Positions 28,545-39,706 of a stretch of 64,000 nucleotides of DNA are shown one piece after another. The DNA is from Prorocentrum cordatum (Eukaryota > Sar > Dinophyceae > Prorocentrales > Prorocentraceae), in contig CAUYUJ010020703.1 of NCBI GenBank assembly GCA_963575745.1, positions 77,849 to 141,848 of the forward strand, read 5' to 3'. Every line of letters begins with the position of its first letter. The stretch's first letter is position 1. The notes below the pieces were generated by a model. It was given only the letters and a program-made list of their open reading frames with translations. It made no database searches and was not told the origin of the DNA. The translations under genes and the position numbers were made by a program.

Positions 28545-29049
28545 CCCAGGGTAGAGGCATGGGCACCCACATGCGACGTCCGGATTTTCCAGGACGGCGT
28601 CCCCCAAAATCCCGACCCTATCCCTGGGGCCGATTTGTCATCCTGAATCGTCTTTTGACGGTCCAGGGGCCCGGCGAGGGCCCCCTGGGGCCGAGAATAG
28701 CGAAAAACATTCGTCCTGATTGTTTGTCACGACGCGATCATGTCCGGGTACCCTTTCCTCCTCGCGGCATGAACAAGTGTTCGTGGTCCCCTGAAACGAA
28801 TGCAAAAGATGCCCGCCGCAGAGGAACGCACGTCCACGCCAGTACACATCGTCGCGCCCCCTTCGGGGCCAAGGCGATCAGCCGCGGAGCACTCTTACTC
28901 AGACACTCCGCCACCCTCCCCGACGAAGGGAGGCCAGGCCCTGAGAACACAGGCAGCCCAACGCAGCAACACCAGAGGAAGGCGGGACGCGCGTAAGCGC
29001 AGCAACACCTTTCCTCCTCCGACCCTCTGGGGCCCCCGAGACACACCTC
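28545..29049. other. Dispersed-repeat remnants and unassigned DNA
   Basis: The stretch 28,570-28,760 resembles 55,060-55,180 (GATTTTYCA..., CCTGAATCGTC or CCTGAGTCGTT, TTTGACGGTCC). A 75-bp segment near 28,995-29,055 (CGTAAGCGCAGCAACACCTTTCC) is repeated at 29,240-29,300. Confidence 0.45.
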
Positions 29050-29240
29050 GGGATCGGCCAAGAGGGGGGTGTCCAAGAGGGGGGGGTGCAAATCATGACC
29101 GGCGGCATGTGCGCGGCCCAGCGGGGGGGCCAGGGACGTATTGAAACAAGAAGAGGCGCCATGAAATCTGGGGAAATATCATGGCCCCCGCCATGATATC
29201 CCCCCCCCCTAGCCATCACCCCCCTCTTTTCCGCCCCCGA
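29050..29240. mobile_element. GGCCAAGAGGGGGG family element, complete copy
   Basis: ATCGGCCAAGAGGGGGGTGT to CACCCCCCTCTTTTCCGCCC. The two ends are imperfect inverted repeats (CGGCCAAGAGGGGGGTG against CGGAAAAGAGGGGGGTG). This copy lacks the nested element of copy 1. Confidence 0.75.
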
Positions 29241-29299
29241 CGTAAGCGCAGCAACACCTTTCCTCCTCCGACCCTCTGGGGCCCCCGAGACACACCCGC

Positions 29300-29455
29300 G
29301 TCAATCCTCCTCCTCCTCCTCCTCCTCCTCCTCCTCGGCCTCCTCCTCCTCCTCGTCAATCCTCCTCCTCCTTCTCCTTCCCCTCCTCCTCCTCCTCCTC
29401 GTCAATCCTCCTCGTCAATCCTCCTCCTCCTCCTCCTCCTCTGGGGCCCCCGAGA
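29300..29455. repeat. (CCT)n / CGTCAATCCTCCTC tandem repeat
   Basis: CCT runs broken by repeated CGTCAATCCTCCTC words (29,304, 29,355, 29,400 and 29,412). Confidence 0.9.
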
Positions 29456-29589
29456 CACGCCCGCGTCCTGCTTCTCCCCGCCGGGCTTCGCCGCCGCCCG
29501 CGCGGCGCCCGCGCGGCGCCGCCCGGCGGCCCGCCGGCAGGCCGTGGCGGCGGCGGTGAGGCCGCCGCCCCCCCAGCAGGCCTGCCCCA

Positions 29590-29950
29590 GGGATCGGCCT
29601 GAACAGCGCTGTTCTCGCGTTCGTTTGGCTTTCGTTTCTTGTCTCCCCATGTTTGACGAACGGACAACACGCACCCATACCCATACGGGGGTCGTTGGAA
29701 GGAGGACTGGCTATGGGTATGGGTGCGGGTTGTCGGACCCTGGGGAGCGCTCCCGTTCGAGCGGGGACCCCCATCCGACAACACGCACCCATAGCCCTCT
29801 CCGATCCCCCTATGGGTATGGGTGTGTGTTGTTAGTTCGTCCATGTTGTCGTCCGTCTCGTCTGCCGCAAAAAAACGAGGTCGCAGCGAGCACGGCCCAC
29901 GAAGCCGCCACACCGCTGTTTCGGGTCGGGCCCCCTGGCCTGCCCCGCCG
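29590..29950. mobile_element. GGCTTTCGTTTCTTG...ACGGCCCACGA family element, copy 3, with two inverted repeats
   Basis: Family ends as in copies 1 and 2. The insert holds ACAACACGCACCCATACCCAT answered by ATGGGTATGGGTGCGGGTTG, then CAACACGCACCCATAG answered by CTATGGGTATGGGTGTGTGT (29,660-29,850). It can therefore fold as two hairpins. Confidence 0.75.
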
Positions 29951-30054
29951 CGGCGCGCCCGGGCGGCGGCCAGGAGCGGCCGCACCCTTGCCGGCACGGC
30001 GGGCGGGACGTCGGCGGCGCCAAGGCGGGGCGCCGAGGGGAGCCGGGGCCGAGG

Positions 30055-30215
30055 AGGGGGAGGAGGAGGAGGAGGAGGAGGAGGAGGAGGAGGAGGAGGA
30101 GGAGGAGGAGGAGGAGGAGGAGGACGACGAGGTGGACGAGGACGAGGAGGCCGAGGAGGAGGAGGAGGACGAGGACGACGAGGACGACGAGGGCGACGAG
30201 GACGACGAGGAGGAG
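30055..30215. repeat. (GGA)n to GACGACGAGG microsatellite
   Basis: GGA repeats pass into GAC/GAG repeats. Open frames are poly-Glu/Asp on plus and poly-Ser or Pro on minus. Confidence 0.95.
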
Positions 30216-30362
30216 GAGCCCTCTCCCCCCTCCGGGAGACCGAGGGGGGCCACCACGGCGGGCTCGCAGCCTCCCCCCCCTTCCAGAAAACAGGGGCCCT
30301 GAGCATCCAGGACTCAAAGTAAGGAGTATCGATATTTGCGGGTGATGCTGCAGTTTGTTGCT

Positions 30363-30366
<4 letters not shown>

Positions 30367-30405
<39 letters not shown>

Positions 30406-31066
30406 AATATATATAGATAGATATACACATATTCTCATACGCACCTCTCCGAGGGAGTAGAGCTCAGAGGCGATTAATGCGCACGCGTCCGCGATTTTTC
30501 TGGGCGTTTCGCTCGGGACATCCTCGAAATTCTGAAAATCGGTGGCACCCCTCACGCAGATCGCGACGTCAGGGTCCAAAAACACATGGGAAATTCAACA
30601 TTTTAACATAAAACCTTCAAAAACACATGTTAATTTCAATAATTGTGACCCCGATTCTCAGTGAATGGCGGTTTCGCTTGCAAAAATCCTTTTAAAATCG
30701 AGCCCCAGACCCCGCCTCGGAGCCTCCTGGGGGCCTCCTGGAACCCGCTGGGGCCTCCTGGGCCTTCTGAACCTTCTGGCACCCCAGACCTCGCCTCGGA
30801 GCCTCCTGGGAGTGTCCTGAAACCTCCTGGGGCCTCCTGGGGCCTCCTGTGGCCTCCTGGAGCCTCTTGGGGCCTCCTGAAGCCTCCTGGGGTCTCCTGG
30901 GGCCTCCTGAGGCCGCCTGGGGCCTCCTGGGGCCTCCTGGGGCTTCAGAACTACATGCACACAGAGACACAAATCACGCCCAACACATCACACGCTAGAC
31001 AAACATAACACACACACACAACACCTACAACACACAAAAAGCACGCACCACACGAAGCATACATCA

Positions 31067-31116
<50 letters not shown>

Positions 31117-31346
31117 ACACTCACAATCCTGGGGCCTCCTGGAGCCTCTTCTGGTATCCAAGTCGGGCCTCCTAAGGCTTCCTGGGGGCCCTGGTACACA
31201 CATCGCAAGGTGTGGCAACCCCACTTGCGCTCGAGTGCGACTTCGATGTTGCATTTCACTCCTGCTTCAAACGCCCCTTCAGTTTTTTGTATGAGCCTGG
31301 GCACACACGTGCCACTTGTATATACATATATATATACATAAATATA

Positions 31347-31383
<37 letters not shown>

Positions 31384-31385
31384 GG
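30367..31385. repeat. Compound repeat region: (TA)n, a 73-bp unit, GGGGCCTCCT minisatellite, (CA)n, (TA)n
   Basis: (TA)n at 30,367-30,420. One diverged copy of the 73-bp unit of element B at about 30,515-30,600 (CACCCCTCACGCAGATCG, CAGGGTCCAAAAACACATGG). GGGGCCTCCT units at 30,710-30,950. (CA)n at about 31,065-31,112. At 31,203 CGCAAGGTGTGGCAACCCCA resembles the right part of element B. (TA)n at 31,330-31,382. Confidence 0.85.
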
Positions 31386-31499
31386 CATCGAGCGCGCCTC
31401 GCAAGTGATATCCGATGTGTTTCCAGGAAACGGGGAGGGGCCAATACCGGTTCGAACACCTCCCCCCACTCCCGCCGGCAAACGCCTCCTGCGGGTCCT

Positions 31500-32510
31500 C
31501 ACCACCGTCCTCACCCCCGCCCTCACCACTATCCCCCCACCAACACCGCCCCCACCACTGTCCCACTGTCCCCACTGTTCCCACCACTGCCCCCAGGGTC
31601 CCCAGCAGTGCCCCCACCACTGTCGCACTGTCCCCACTGTCCCCCACATTGTCCCCACCACGGTCCACTCTCCCCACTGTCCCCGCTGTCCCAACCAGTC
31701 CCACCGTCCCCACTGTCCCCACCACTGTCCCACTGTCCCCACCACTGTCCCACTGAGCTGTCCCACTGTTCCCACCAGTCCCACTGTCCCCACTGTCCTC
31801 ACCACTGTCCCCACTGTACCACTGTCCCCACAACTGTCCCAACTGTACCACTGTCCCATTGTCCCACCACCGTCCTCACCACTACCCTCACCACTGTCCC
31901 CACCACCGCCACCGTCCCCACCACTGTCCCACTGTCCCCACCACTGTCCTTGTGTGCCCACCACTGTCCCCACCACCACAGTCCCCACCACTGTCCCACT
32001 GTCCCCAATGTCCCCAACACTGTCCCACTGTCCCCAAACCACTGTCCTCACCACCACCGTCCCCACCACTGTCCCACTGCCCCCACTGTCCCCACCAGTA
32101 ACCCACTGTCCCCACACCAGTGTCCCCTCCACCACCGTTCCCACAACTGTCCCACTGTCCCCACTGCCCCCACCACTGTCCCACTGTCCCCACTTTTTCC
32201 CACCACTGTCCCCACTGTCACCACCAGAGCCCTCACCTATGTCTCAGTGTCCCCACAGTCCCCACCACTGTCCCCACCACTGTCCCCACCACGGCCCCAC
32301 TCTCCCCACTATCCCCACTGTCCCCATCACAGTCCCACTGGCCCCATGGTCACCACCACTGTCCTACTCTCCCCACTGCCCCCGCCGGTGTCCCACTGAG
32401 CTGTCCCACTGTCCGTACTGTCCCCGCCACTGTCCCACCGTGCCCACTGTCCCCACCACTCTCACCTTGCCCCCACTCTCTACCACCATCCCCACCACCG
32501 TCTCAACTTC
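31500..32510. repeat. 1-kb CCCCACTGTC-type minisatellite
   Basis: About 1 kb of alternating CCCCACTGT, CCCACCACTGT and CCCCACCACTGTCC units, average 9-12 bp. Open frames on both strands (Pro/Thr/His or Gly/Val/Trp) are repeat translations. Confidence 0.97.
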
Positions 32511-33389
32511 CGTCCCGAAGGGGGGGGGGGGTCGAAGTGTTAGTGACGCCCCGTTTTCATGATGGACCAGGGGGGGTGAGGGGTTCGACCCGGTAGTGGC
32601 CCCCGACGGATTTTTCGCGGGGAGGGGGGACGTTTTGGAACCCCCCAGTGACCCCCCTGGTTTTCTGCCAGCAGCAGCAGAGTACGCTCTTTCTTTCCAA
32701 TTCAAGTGTCCCTCCTGGGACTCGCACCCTGTTTTTTCCATCAAAGGAAGTCTTGAAGGTCAAACTGGGCCCCTGACCTCCGAATTACAACAACTACTGC
32801 TCCCGCCTGTACTTCCGCACAATTAATTGGATATCGCGCCCTCCCGCGGGACGTCCTCACAATTTATATAGAAACCTCGCTCTCGCGCGGGACTCCCTCG
32901 CACTTTCTTCAGACGATGCGCCCTCGGCGCTCAGGAATCACGCTCTCGCTTTGGCCTTTCTCACGGTTTGCTTGGGAATCGCGCTATCGCTCGAGACTTC
33001 CTCGGGATTCATGCAGGACCCACCATTCAACAACCCGCCTGCTCGACCTGGTCGCCCGGGCCCGCCTTCCCGACACGCACGCCATGGGTCTTCCCCCCTG
33101 ATCTGCCTGTCTGCTTCTACCTCTTGTTTTCTGCTCCTTGCCACCTCCTGCGAATGTCTCTCGTGCTCCATCCTGCCCCCTCCCTCTCCCACCCGTCCTC
33201 TCTTCCCCTGTTTTAGGGGTTGCACTACATGCGCGGGGCAAGTGAGGTGCGATCGACGACGAAGGGGGCTGATACCGAGGGTTTGGGATACACGTGAAGG
33301 ATGGCACGTGACCCAGATAGGAGCGAGTGTTTTTTAACATGGTTGATGCTGCTGTTGTTCTGGTTGTTGTTGAACACTATTTCTTCTTA

Positions 33390-34130
33390 AGAATAATTAT
33401 TGTTGGGACCCCTGGTGCATGGCCCCCCCGCCGCGCCTAGGCCGCAGCCTCATTTTCATCATTTTCGTGAGGAAGTCTCAGGCAAAACGATGTGTGCCAG
33501 ATCCGGTTGTGTTGTTACGATCGGTTTTCCCTTGCAAAAAAAAAAAAAACTAAAGTGGACATTTCTTGTTCTAACATAACCAAACTTCAAGAATCCCTTG
33601 CAAAAAATAAGGTAAAGTTGACATTCGCGCGCGCAAGACGAAATCCTTCCAAAACCTTAGTTTTCGTAGCGATTTTAACATAAAAACATCAAAAAACCAA
33701 TGGTTTTTCAAAAAAAAATGTCAAAATTTCATCCCGCGCGCTCTTGCGGATTCGTAGGAAACCCAACACTTTTTAATCATTTCTGTCAAACGGGCTTTTG
33801 CGAGCAACTTTTTCGAACTTCTGCAACAACGGTTGCGCACCTGCCAGGGCCATCATCCCTGTCAAATAATACCATGCGGGACACATTCGTTTTTTCTTCG
33901 CGCGCGCACGCCGTCGTCGTCGGCCGCGGGGCCCTGAATAGTAGCCACGGTCGTCCGCATGCCACGAAGTGAAGTGTCCGAACGTCATAGGGCGGGAAGC
34001 TGGGTGTGGGTGGTGGCGAAGAGTCGTTTGGAAATTTGGTAGAGCTTGAACCGGCCCCCCCACAAAGTGGGGGTATTGCCCGCCTCCTATGAAAACCCTG
34101 GCACTGGTGAGAACGGTGTGTCCCCACGTG
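33390..34130. other. AT-rich spacer between tandem units
   Basis: Clearly AT-richer than its surroundings, with A-runs, a tandem pair at about 33,530 and 33,595 (CCCTTGCAAAAAA...AAAGTTGACATT), and TTTTAACATAAAAACATCAA, which resembles 30,600-30,625. Probably an inserted or foreign-composition segment. No gene seen. Confidence 0.5.
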
Positions 34131-34810
34131 CTAGTAATTGTTGTTGTTGTTGTTGCGGAACTCTCATTTCTAAAAATATGGATTGCTGACCCCCCTCTGG
34201 TGGTGTATGTTCCACTTGAAGTGCTTCTCCCGGGGCTCGCACCCTGCTGCTTAACAGAAGAGAACGAGGTGCCACCAAACAGTGTTGTTGGGCCCTGGTT
34301 TAAAGCAACAACGGCGCCCGCCTGATACTTTATCACAAACTATTCCCAAATCGTGCTCTCGCGCGGGACCTCCTCACAATGTGTGCCGGAGTCGCGCCCT
34401 CCCCTGGGTCTTCCTTACACTTTACTCACACGCCGCGCTCTCGACACTCAGGGATCACGCTGTCGCTCTGGCCTTTCTCACGATCTATTTGGGAATCGCG
34501 CTATCGCTCGAGACTTCGTCGCAAGTCATGTCGCGTGGGACTGGCTCGTAATTTATTCAGACGCCGCGCCCTGGACACTCAGGAGTCACGCTCTCGGTTG
34601 GGCCTTTCCCACGATTTACTTGGGAATTGCGCTGTCGCTCGAGCTCTCCTCGCGATGCATGCATCATCAATTCGCCTTTTCGACCTGGCCGCTTGGGCTC
34701 GGTTTCCCGACACGCCCGTTAAAAGGTCTATCCCCCGCTCGATGGGCCCGTCTGGTTCTGCCACGTGCTTTCTGCTCTTAGCCCCCCTCCTGAGAATCCC
34801 GTGTCCCATC

Positions 34811-35006
34811 TATCCTGAGGGATGAAAAAAACTACCCTACCCTGGGTTACAAGTGCGTGGTCTGTAAACCTCCTGGGAACCCCCAAAGCCTAGAGCCGCC
34901 AGGACGCGGCACATCACGCAGGGTTTACCCTGTCAGCCCACAGGAGTTTCAGCGCACAGCGCCTCGTAAACCAGGGTAGGGGCGTTTTTTTATCCCCTTG
35001 ATATCC
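34811..35006. mobile_element. Element H, copy 2, inserted in tandem unit 2
   Basis: Almost identical to 15,288-15,482. It interrupts the pyrimidine block of tandem unit 2 between CCCGTGTCCCATC and CATTTTCCTCACC. The other units run through that point (CCCGTGTTCCATCC...CCGTCCTCTCTTCCC), which gives a natural empty-site comparison. Confidence 0.88.
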
Positions 35007-37295
35007 ATTTTCCTCACCATTATGTCCGTCCTCTCTTCCCCTGTTTTATGGGCTGCAGCAATTACGCGCTGCAGGTCATGAAGATATACCTCCGGGGGGG
35101 GGGGCGGGTTCCGAATGTTTGGGGCATACGTGTTGACCGGCACGCGAGCAGGTACCAACGAACAGTCTTCAAATGATCGTTGTTGTTATTGCTGTTGTTG
35201 TTGTTGTTGCTGTGATTGTTGGCTTCTCATAGTGTATGCAGGAATCGCGCTTTCGCCTTGGATTCCCCCCAAAATATTCAAACGCCGCGCCCTGGACACT
35301 CAAGGATCACGCTGTCGTCTTGGCCACTCTTACGAAATACTTGGGGATCGCGGTATCGCTCGAGACTCTCTATCGATTCGTGCTCACGCTTCGGCAACCC
35401 GCGTGCTCGATCTAGCGCGCCTGGGCACGCCTGACCGCGCTGCCCATCAGGGTCTACCCGCCCGACCTGCCTGTTTGGTTCTGCCACGTGCTTTTCAATC
35501 CTGGTCCCCTCTCCTGCTAAGTTCTCCCGTGTTCCATCCTTGTCTTTCCTCTTTCCATCCGTCCTATCCTCCCCTGTTTTAGGGGCTGCGCCAACTACGC
35601 GCGGCAGGCAGGGAAGATATACCCCCAATCGGGGTACGATCGAAGACGAATAGGGCGGGTACTGGCGGTTTGGGATATACGTGTTGAATGGCATGCGGGC
35701 AGGTAGGCGCGAACACTCTTAACAAGATGGTTGTTCAACTCCCACTACTGAAGAAGTATTGTTGACTCCCCTCCTGGGGAAATTTTTCAATTGAAATGCT
35801 CTTGCTGGGGATCGCACCGTGTCTTTCAAGGGAAACTCTTGGGTGTCAGAACTGGGCCCCTGGCCCCCGAAACTACAACAACAACGGCTCCCGCCTGATA
35901 CTTGTTCACCATGTACTCCCAAGTCGCGCTCTCGCGCTGGACGTCCTCACAATATATGCAGAAGTCTCGCTCTCGCGTGGGAGTTCCTCGCAATTTATTC
36001 AGACGCCGCGCCATCGCCACTCAGGAATCATGCTCTCGCTTTGGCCGATGCTGCGATTCAATTAAGAATCGCGCTGTTGCCCGGGACTCGCGATTCATGC
36101 AGGACGCACGCTTCAGCAAACCGCCTGCTCGACCTGGCCGCGTGGGCCCGCCTTCCCGACCCGCCTGTTAGGGTCTTCCCGCCTGATCTGCCCGTCTGGT
36201 CGGGTCACGTGTTTTCTGTTCCTAGCCCCCCCCCGTTTTTCTTGTTCTCTCTCTCTCGTGCTCCGTCCTCCTCCCTCCCAACGTGTCCCTTTCTTCCATC
36301 CGTCCTCTCTTCTCTGTTTTAGGGGACGCGCTACATGCGCTTGGTAGGTAAGGAAGATTTGCACCCAAAGGGGTACGATCGAAGACGAAAGGGGCGGATA
36401 TCGATGGTCCGGAATATGCGAATGGCGCGCGGGTAGATAGGAGCGAACAGTCCTTACATTATTGTTGCTGATGTTGCTGTTGCTGTTGTTGTTGATGTCG
36501 ATGTCTATGTTACTGTTGTTGCTGTTTTTGGTGATGTTGTTGGTCTTACTGTTGAAGTCTCACTACAGAAAAAAATGTGTTTTTGATCCCCCTGTCCAGG
36601 GCACATTGCTGTTTTTCCATTGAAGTGCCCTTCCCGTGGCTCGCACCCTGTTTGTGTCAGAAGGGGAAATTTTGGGTGTCCGAGCTGGGCCCCTGGCCCC
36701 CGAACTACAACAACGGCTCCCGCCTGGTGTTTCCCACAATGGATTCACACATTTCGCTCTCGCGAGGGACGTCTTCACAATGTATGCAGAAATTTCGCTT
36801 TCGCGTGGGACTTCCTCGCATCGCAATTTATTCAGGCGCCGCGCCACCGCCACTCAGGAATCATGCTCTCGCTTTGGCCGATGTCGCGATTTACATTAGA
36901 ATCGCGCTGTCCCTCGAGATCTCCTCGCGATTCATGCAGCACGCACGCTTCAGCAACCCGCTTTCTCGACCTGGCCGCGTGGGCCCGCCTTCCCGACCCG
37001 CCTGCTATGGGTTGGCCCGCCTGATCTGCCCGTCTGGTGCTGCCACGTGTTTTCTGCTCCCAGCGCCCCTCCTGCAAGTTTCTCCCGTGCTCTACCTTTC
37101 CCTCCCCCTTCCACCCGTCCTCTCTTCCCGTGGTTTAGGAGCTGCACTACATGCCTGTGGCAGGTAAGGAAGATATACCCCCAAAGGGGTACGATCGAAG
37201 ACGAAGAGGGCGGGTATCGATGGTCTGGGATATACGTGTTGGATGGCACGCGAGCAGATAGGGGCGATCAGTCCTGAACTGATTGTTGGTGTTGG

Positions 37296-37845
37296 TGATG
37301 TGGTTGTTAGATGGAGGCTTGTAGTAGGCAGGGCCGGTGGCGTCCACATCTCTCATCGTACCTCCGACTACTTTGTAAGACGTGCAGTTGCGGATTTGGG
37401 TGAGGGGGCGAATGAGTAATCCGAGAGGGGCCGCTTAGGACAGCGAGGGGCGCTGGGGCATCCCAATCCTTCTCCGGAGGGTTTCGGCTCAGAGGCCAAA
37501 GAGCGAGCTTGCCCACCCGACAATGTCTCCCACCCCAGATAAAACAAGCATGGGGAAGCGAGCCGTTTAATGTTGGACTTCCACATCCTTCTGCAAGGTG
37601 AGCCGATCCTCGGCCGCGTGAAGCGGTCAAAGGGGGGCGCCGGGGGCGGGCCGTTCAAGGTTGAAACATCCACCTCCCTCAGCAGGTTGAGGTGAGTCGC
37701 CCTCTCCCGGCCGTGAGACACGGTCAAGCAAAAAAAGGGGCGCCTGGGGCAGGCCGTTCGAGGTTGACGCCTCCAGGGAAACATGGTATATTACAACGCA
37801 TATGATGTCACATGCGTAGGATGGTTCTGTGCCAGAGATTGACGC
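37296..37845. repeat. ~110-bp degenerate tandem repeat upstream of the retroelement
   Basis: At 37,560-37,790 about two and a half diverged copies of a ~110-bp unit occur: CGTTTAATGTTGGACTTCC / CGTTCAAGGTTGAAACATCC / CGTTCGAGGTTGACGCCTCC, each preceded by GGGGCGCC(G/T)GGGGC(G/A)GGC. The remainder is unassigned. Confidence 0.6.
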
Positions 37846-38905
37846 ATGCATGCGCGCTGGGACAGAAAATCCAAACCCCATATGCATCGTTACCGTTATT
37901 TGTTGCGGGCTCGTCAACCGAAGCTGTCCGGAGCCTTTGTGGCTCGAACACAAGAGGCACAAACGCAACGCAATTTTCAGCCGATACGAAGGAGCCTCCG
38001 CAGGCCAAGCGTGGCGTTGGAGATTGATGCTCGGCTGGACAAACTTCTTCGCAAGCACGGTGTCGACGACAATGTGTTTGAGTACCTGAAAACAAAGCAG
38101 AGGGTAATAATATGCGAGTTCGCTGGCCTAGCGGACTCGAAGGCCGACGTCGGCGAAGGCATTTGTACCCCTGCGGGGTTGGATGCGTCGGACAGGCCGC
38201 TGTGCCAGCCAGTAAAGGCTGCGTGGCAAGAGGCCGAAACCCTGGTAATGGGTGAGCTGGAACTCATCTAAGGGGAAGTTCGGCGACTGGGACGACCCAA
38301 TGGACCAAGAGGTGCGAGCCAAGAAGACAAACACGTTTCTTGAGTACTACCACATCCGTCTGCCAGCCCACCTCCTGGGAAACGATGCGCTGATAGGGGC
38401 GTGTGGTGCGCGAGCACGAGCGCAAGGCCCCCACGGTACACGACCTCAGGAAGGTGCGCGCCCTCGACAACGACACTGCGCAGTACAGGCCCGAGGACAC
38501 CAACATGTCGGCCCACGCGTTCACCTGCAAGCACCGCGTCCTCACGAACACGATGGCGTGGGCCGCCGCGCCAGACTGGGCGGCAGCGGAGTGGCCGGTG
38601 TTGTTGGACTACCACGAGTGGGCTGTGCTCAGTACGAGAAGGAGAGCGGGCGCCTCCCCAGCGTGGAGGCCGTGAGGCGCGCAGGCCAGCAGCTGCGCGC
38701 AAAGGGGGTGGACGCCGTGCGCAACGACCTCAAAACGCTCACGGAGGCTTTGAAGAGGTGCAGGACCGAGTGGGCCTTCCTCTTCGCAGAGCTCCGCGCT
38801 GGCCGGGCCGCCGCTGGCAGCCAGGGCGACGGGGCTCCTGCGCCAGCCAAGAGGGCCCGCGCGGCCCTCGAGGCGGTCGTGGCCGACAGCTCGGGCAAGG
38901 AATCC

Positions 38906-39025
38906 TGCAGGTTCTACAACAGCGGATAGTGCAACTACGGGAAGCGGTGCAAGTTCAAGCACGCCTGCAACGTCAAGAGGTGCGGGGGTGAGCACCCAAC
39001 GTGCGAGAAAGAGTTCCATCCGTGA
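38906..39025 (+). other. CCCH zinc-finger remnant of the retroelement
   Basis: Reads CRFYNSG, stop, CNYGKRCKFKHACNVKRCGG. Cys and His spacing matches the CCCH class that binds RNA. A TAG codon interrupts it at 38,927-38,929. Confidence 0.8.
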
Positions 39026-39589
39026 TCCCCAGGTAACACGGGACGCTCGCCCTCGGTGAAGAGGCGCCTACGATGCTCGAGTGAAGATGCTTCTGCGCCG
39101 CGCGCAAAGCGTCTGAGGGAGCTGTCGCTGGTGAATCGCGGGGTGGTCTTCGGTGGCCCTCGTGACGTGCCGGTAATGGCGCGCGCGGGCCGCGCGATTG
39201 CTGGCGGCTTGCAGCCGCGGAACGCCGGTGCGGCCCTTCAGGTGCCGGAAGGCGTTGGGCCTCGGGGATTCTTGGAACACGTGACCACCTTGGAACACCC
39301 GATGTGCGACCCCAGTGGTGATGGTGCTTGCTGGATTTTCCTGTGCGTCCTGGGGGAGTGTGCCCTCGATTGTTCTCCAATTCTGCCGGCGGAGGGTCTC
39401 GTGTTCTTGAGGGATATCATTGTGGCCTGGATCCGACTGCATCGGGTTGGGAGGATGGGCTTGGGCGAACTGATCAGATCACCCGTCTCATCGAGCATGC
39501 GGAGTGCGCGTATTGCACAGCCGTGCCCTGTACCTCCCTTGTGTGCCGGGCGGCTGGCTCTGGGTGCACTCCAGCCTGCAGGCCTCTGG

Positions 39590-39706
39590 AGAGGAGGAGG
39601 AGGAGGAGGAGGAGGAGGGGAGGAGGAGGAGGAGGAGGAGGGGAGGAGGAGGAGGAGGTGGAGGAGGAGGAGGAGGAGGAGGAGGAGAAGGAGGAGGAGG
39701 ACGTCG
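39590..39706. repeat. (GGA)n expansion inside the retroelement
   Basis: About 115 bp of GGA separates the region around 39,540 from the RT-proximal sequence beginning GRSAGLGQ / DLQGWVKEAP. It has no counterpart in a functional polyprotein and is probably secondary. Confidence 0.9.

Larger units (their letters stand above)
32690..37295. repeat. Array of five large tandem units
   Basis: Related units lie at about 32,690-33,360, 34,185-35,165, 35,220-35,715, 35,760-36,450 and 36,580-37,290. The full order is: (GGG)CTCGCACCCTG; GGGCCCCTGGCCCCCGAA; AACAACGGCTCCCGCCTG; several ~51-bp subrepeats with TCGCGCTCTCGC and TCCTCGCAATTTATTCAG; CGACCTGGCCGCGTGGGC; a pyrimidine block; TGTTTTAGGGG; AGATATACCCCCAAAGGGGT; CGATCGAAGACGAA; a (GTT)n tract. 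The third unit lacks its beginning. An AT-rich 33,390-34,130 spacer with a tandem TTGCAAAAAA segment separates units 1 and 2. Open frames do not hold across units and no protein is recognised. This could be a satellite or a decayed tandem gene array. Confidence 0.8.

Noticed and set aside
29181-30585. Frames over 370 codons on both strands
   Set aside because: They translate CCT, GGA and GAC repeats plus dispersed-element sequence. No conserved protein segment was found.
31212-32562. Pro/Thr/His- and Gly/Trp-rich long frames
   Set aside because: Translations of the CCCCACTGT minisatellite.
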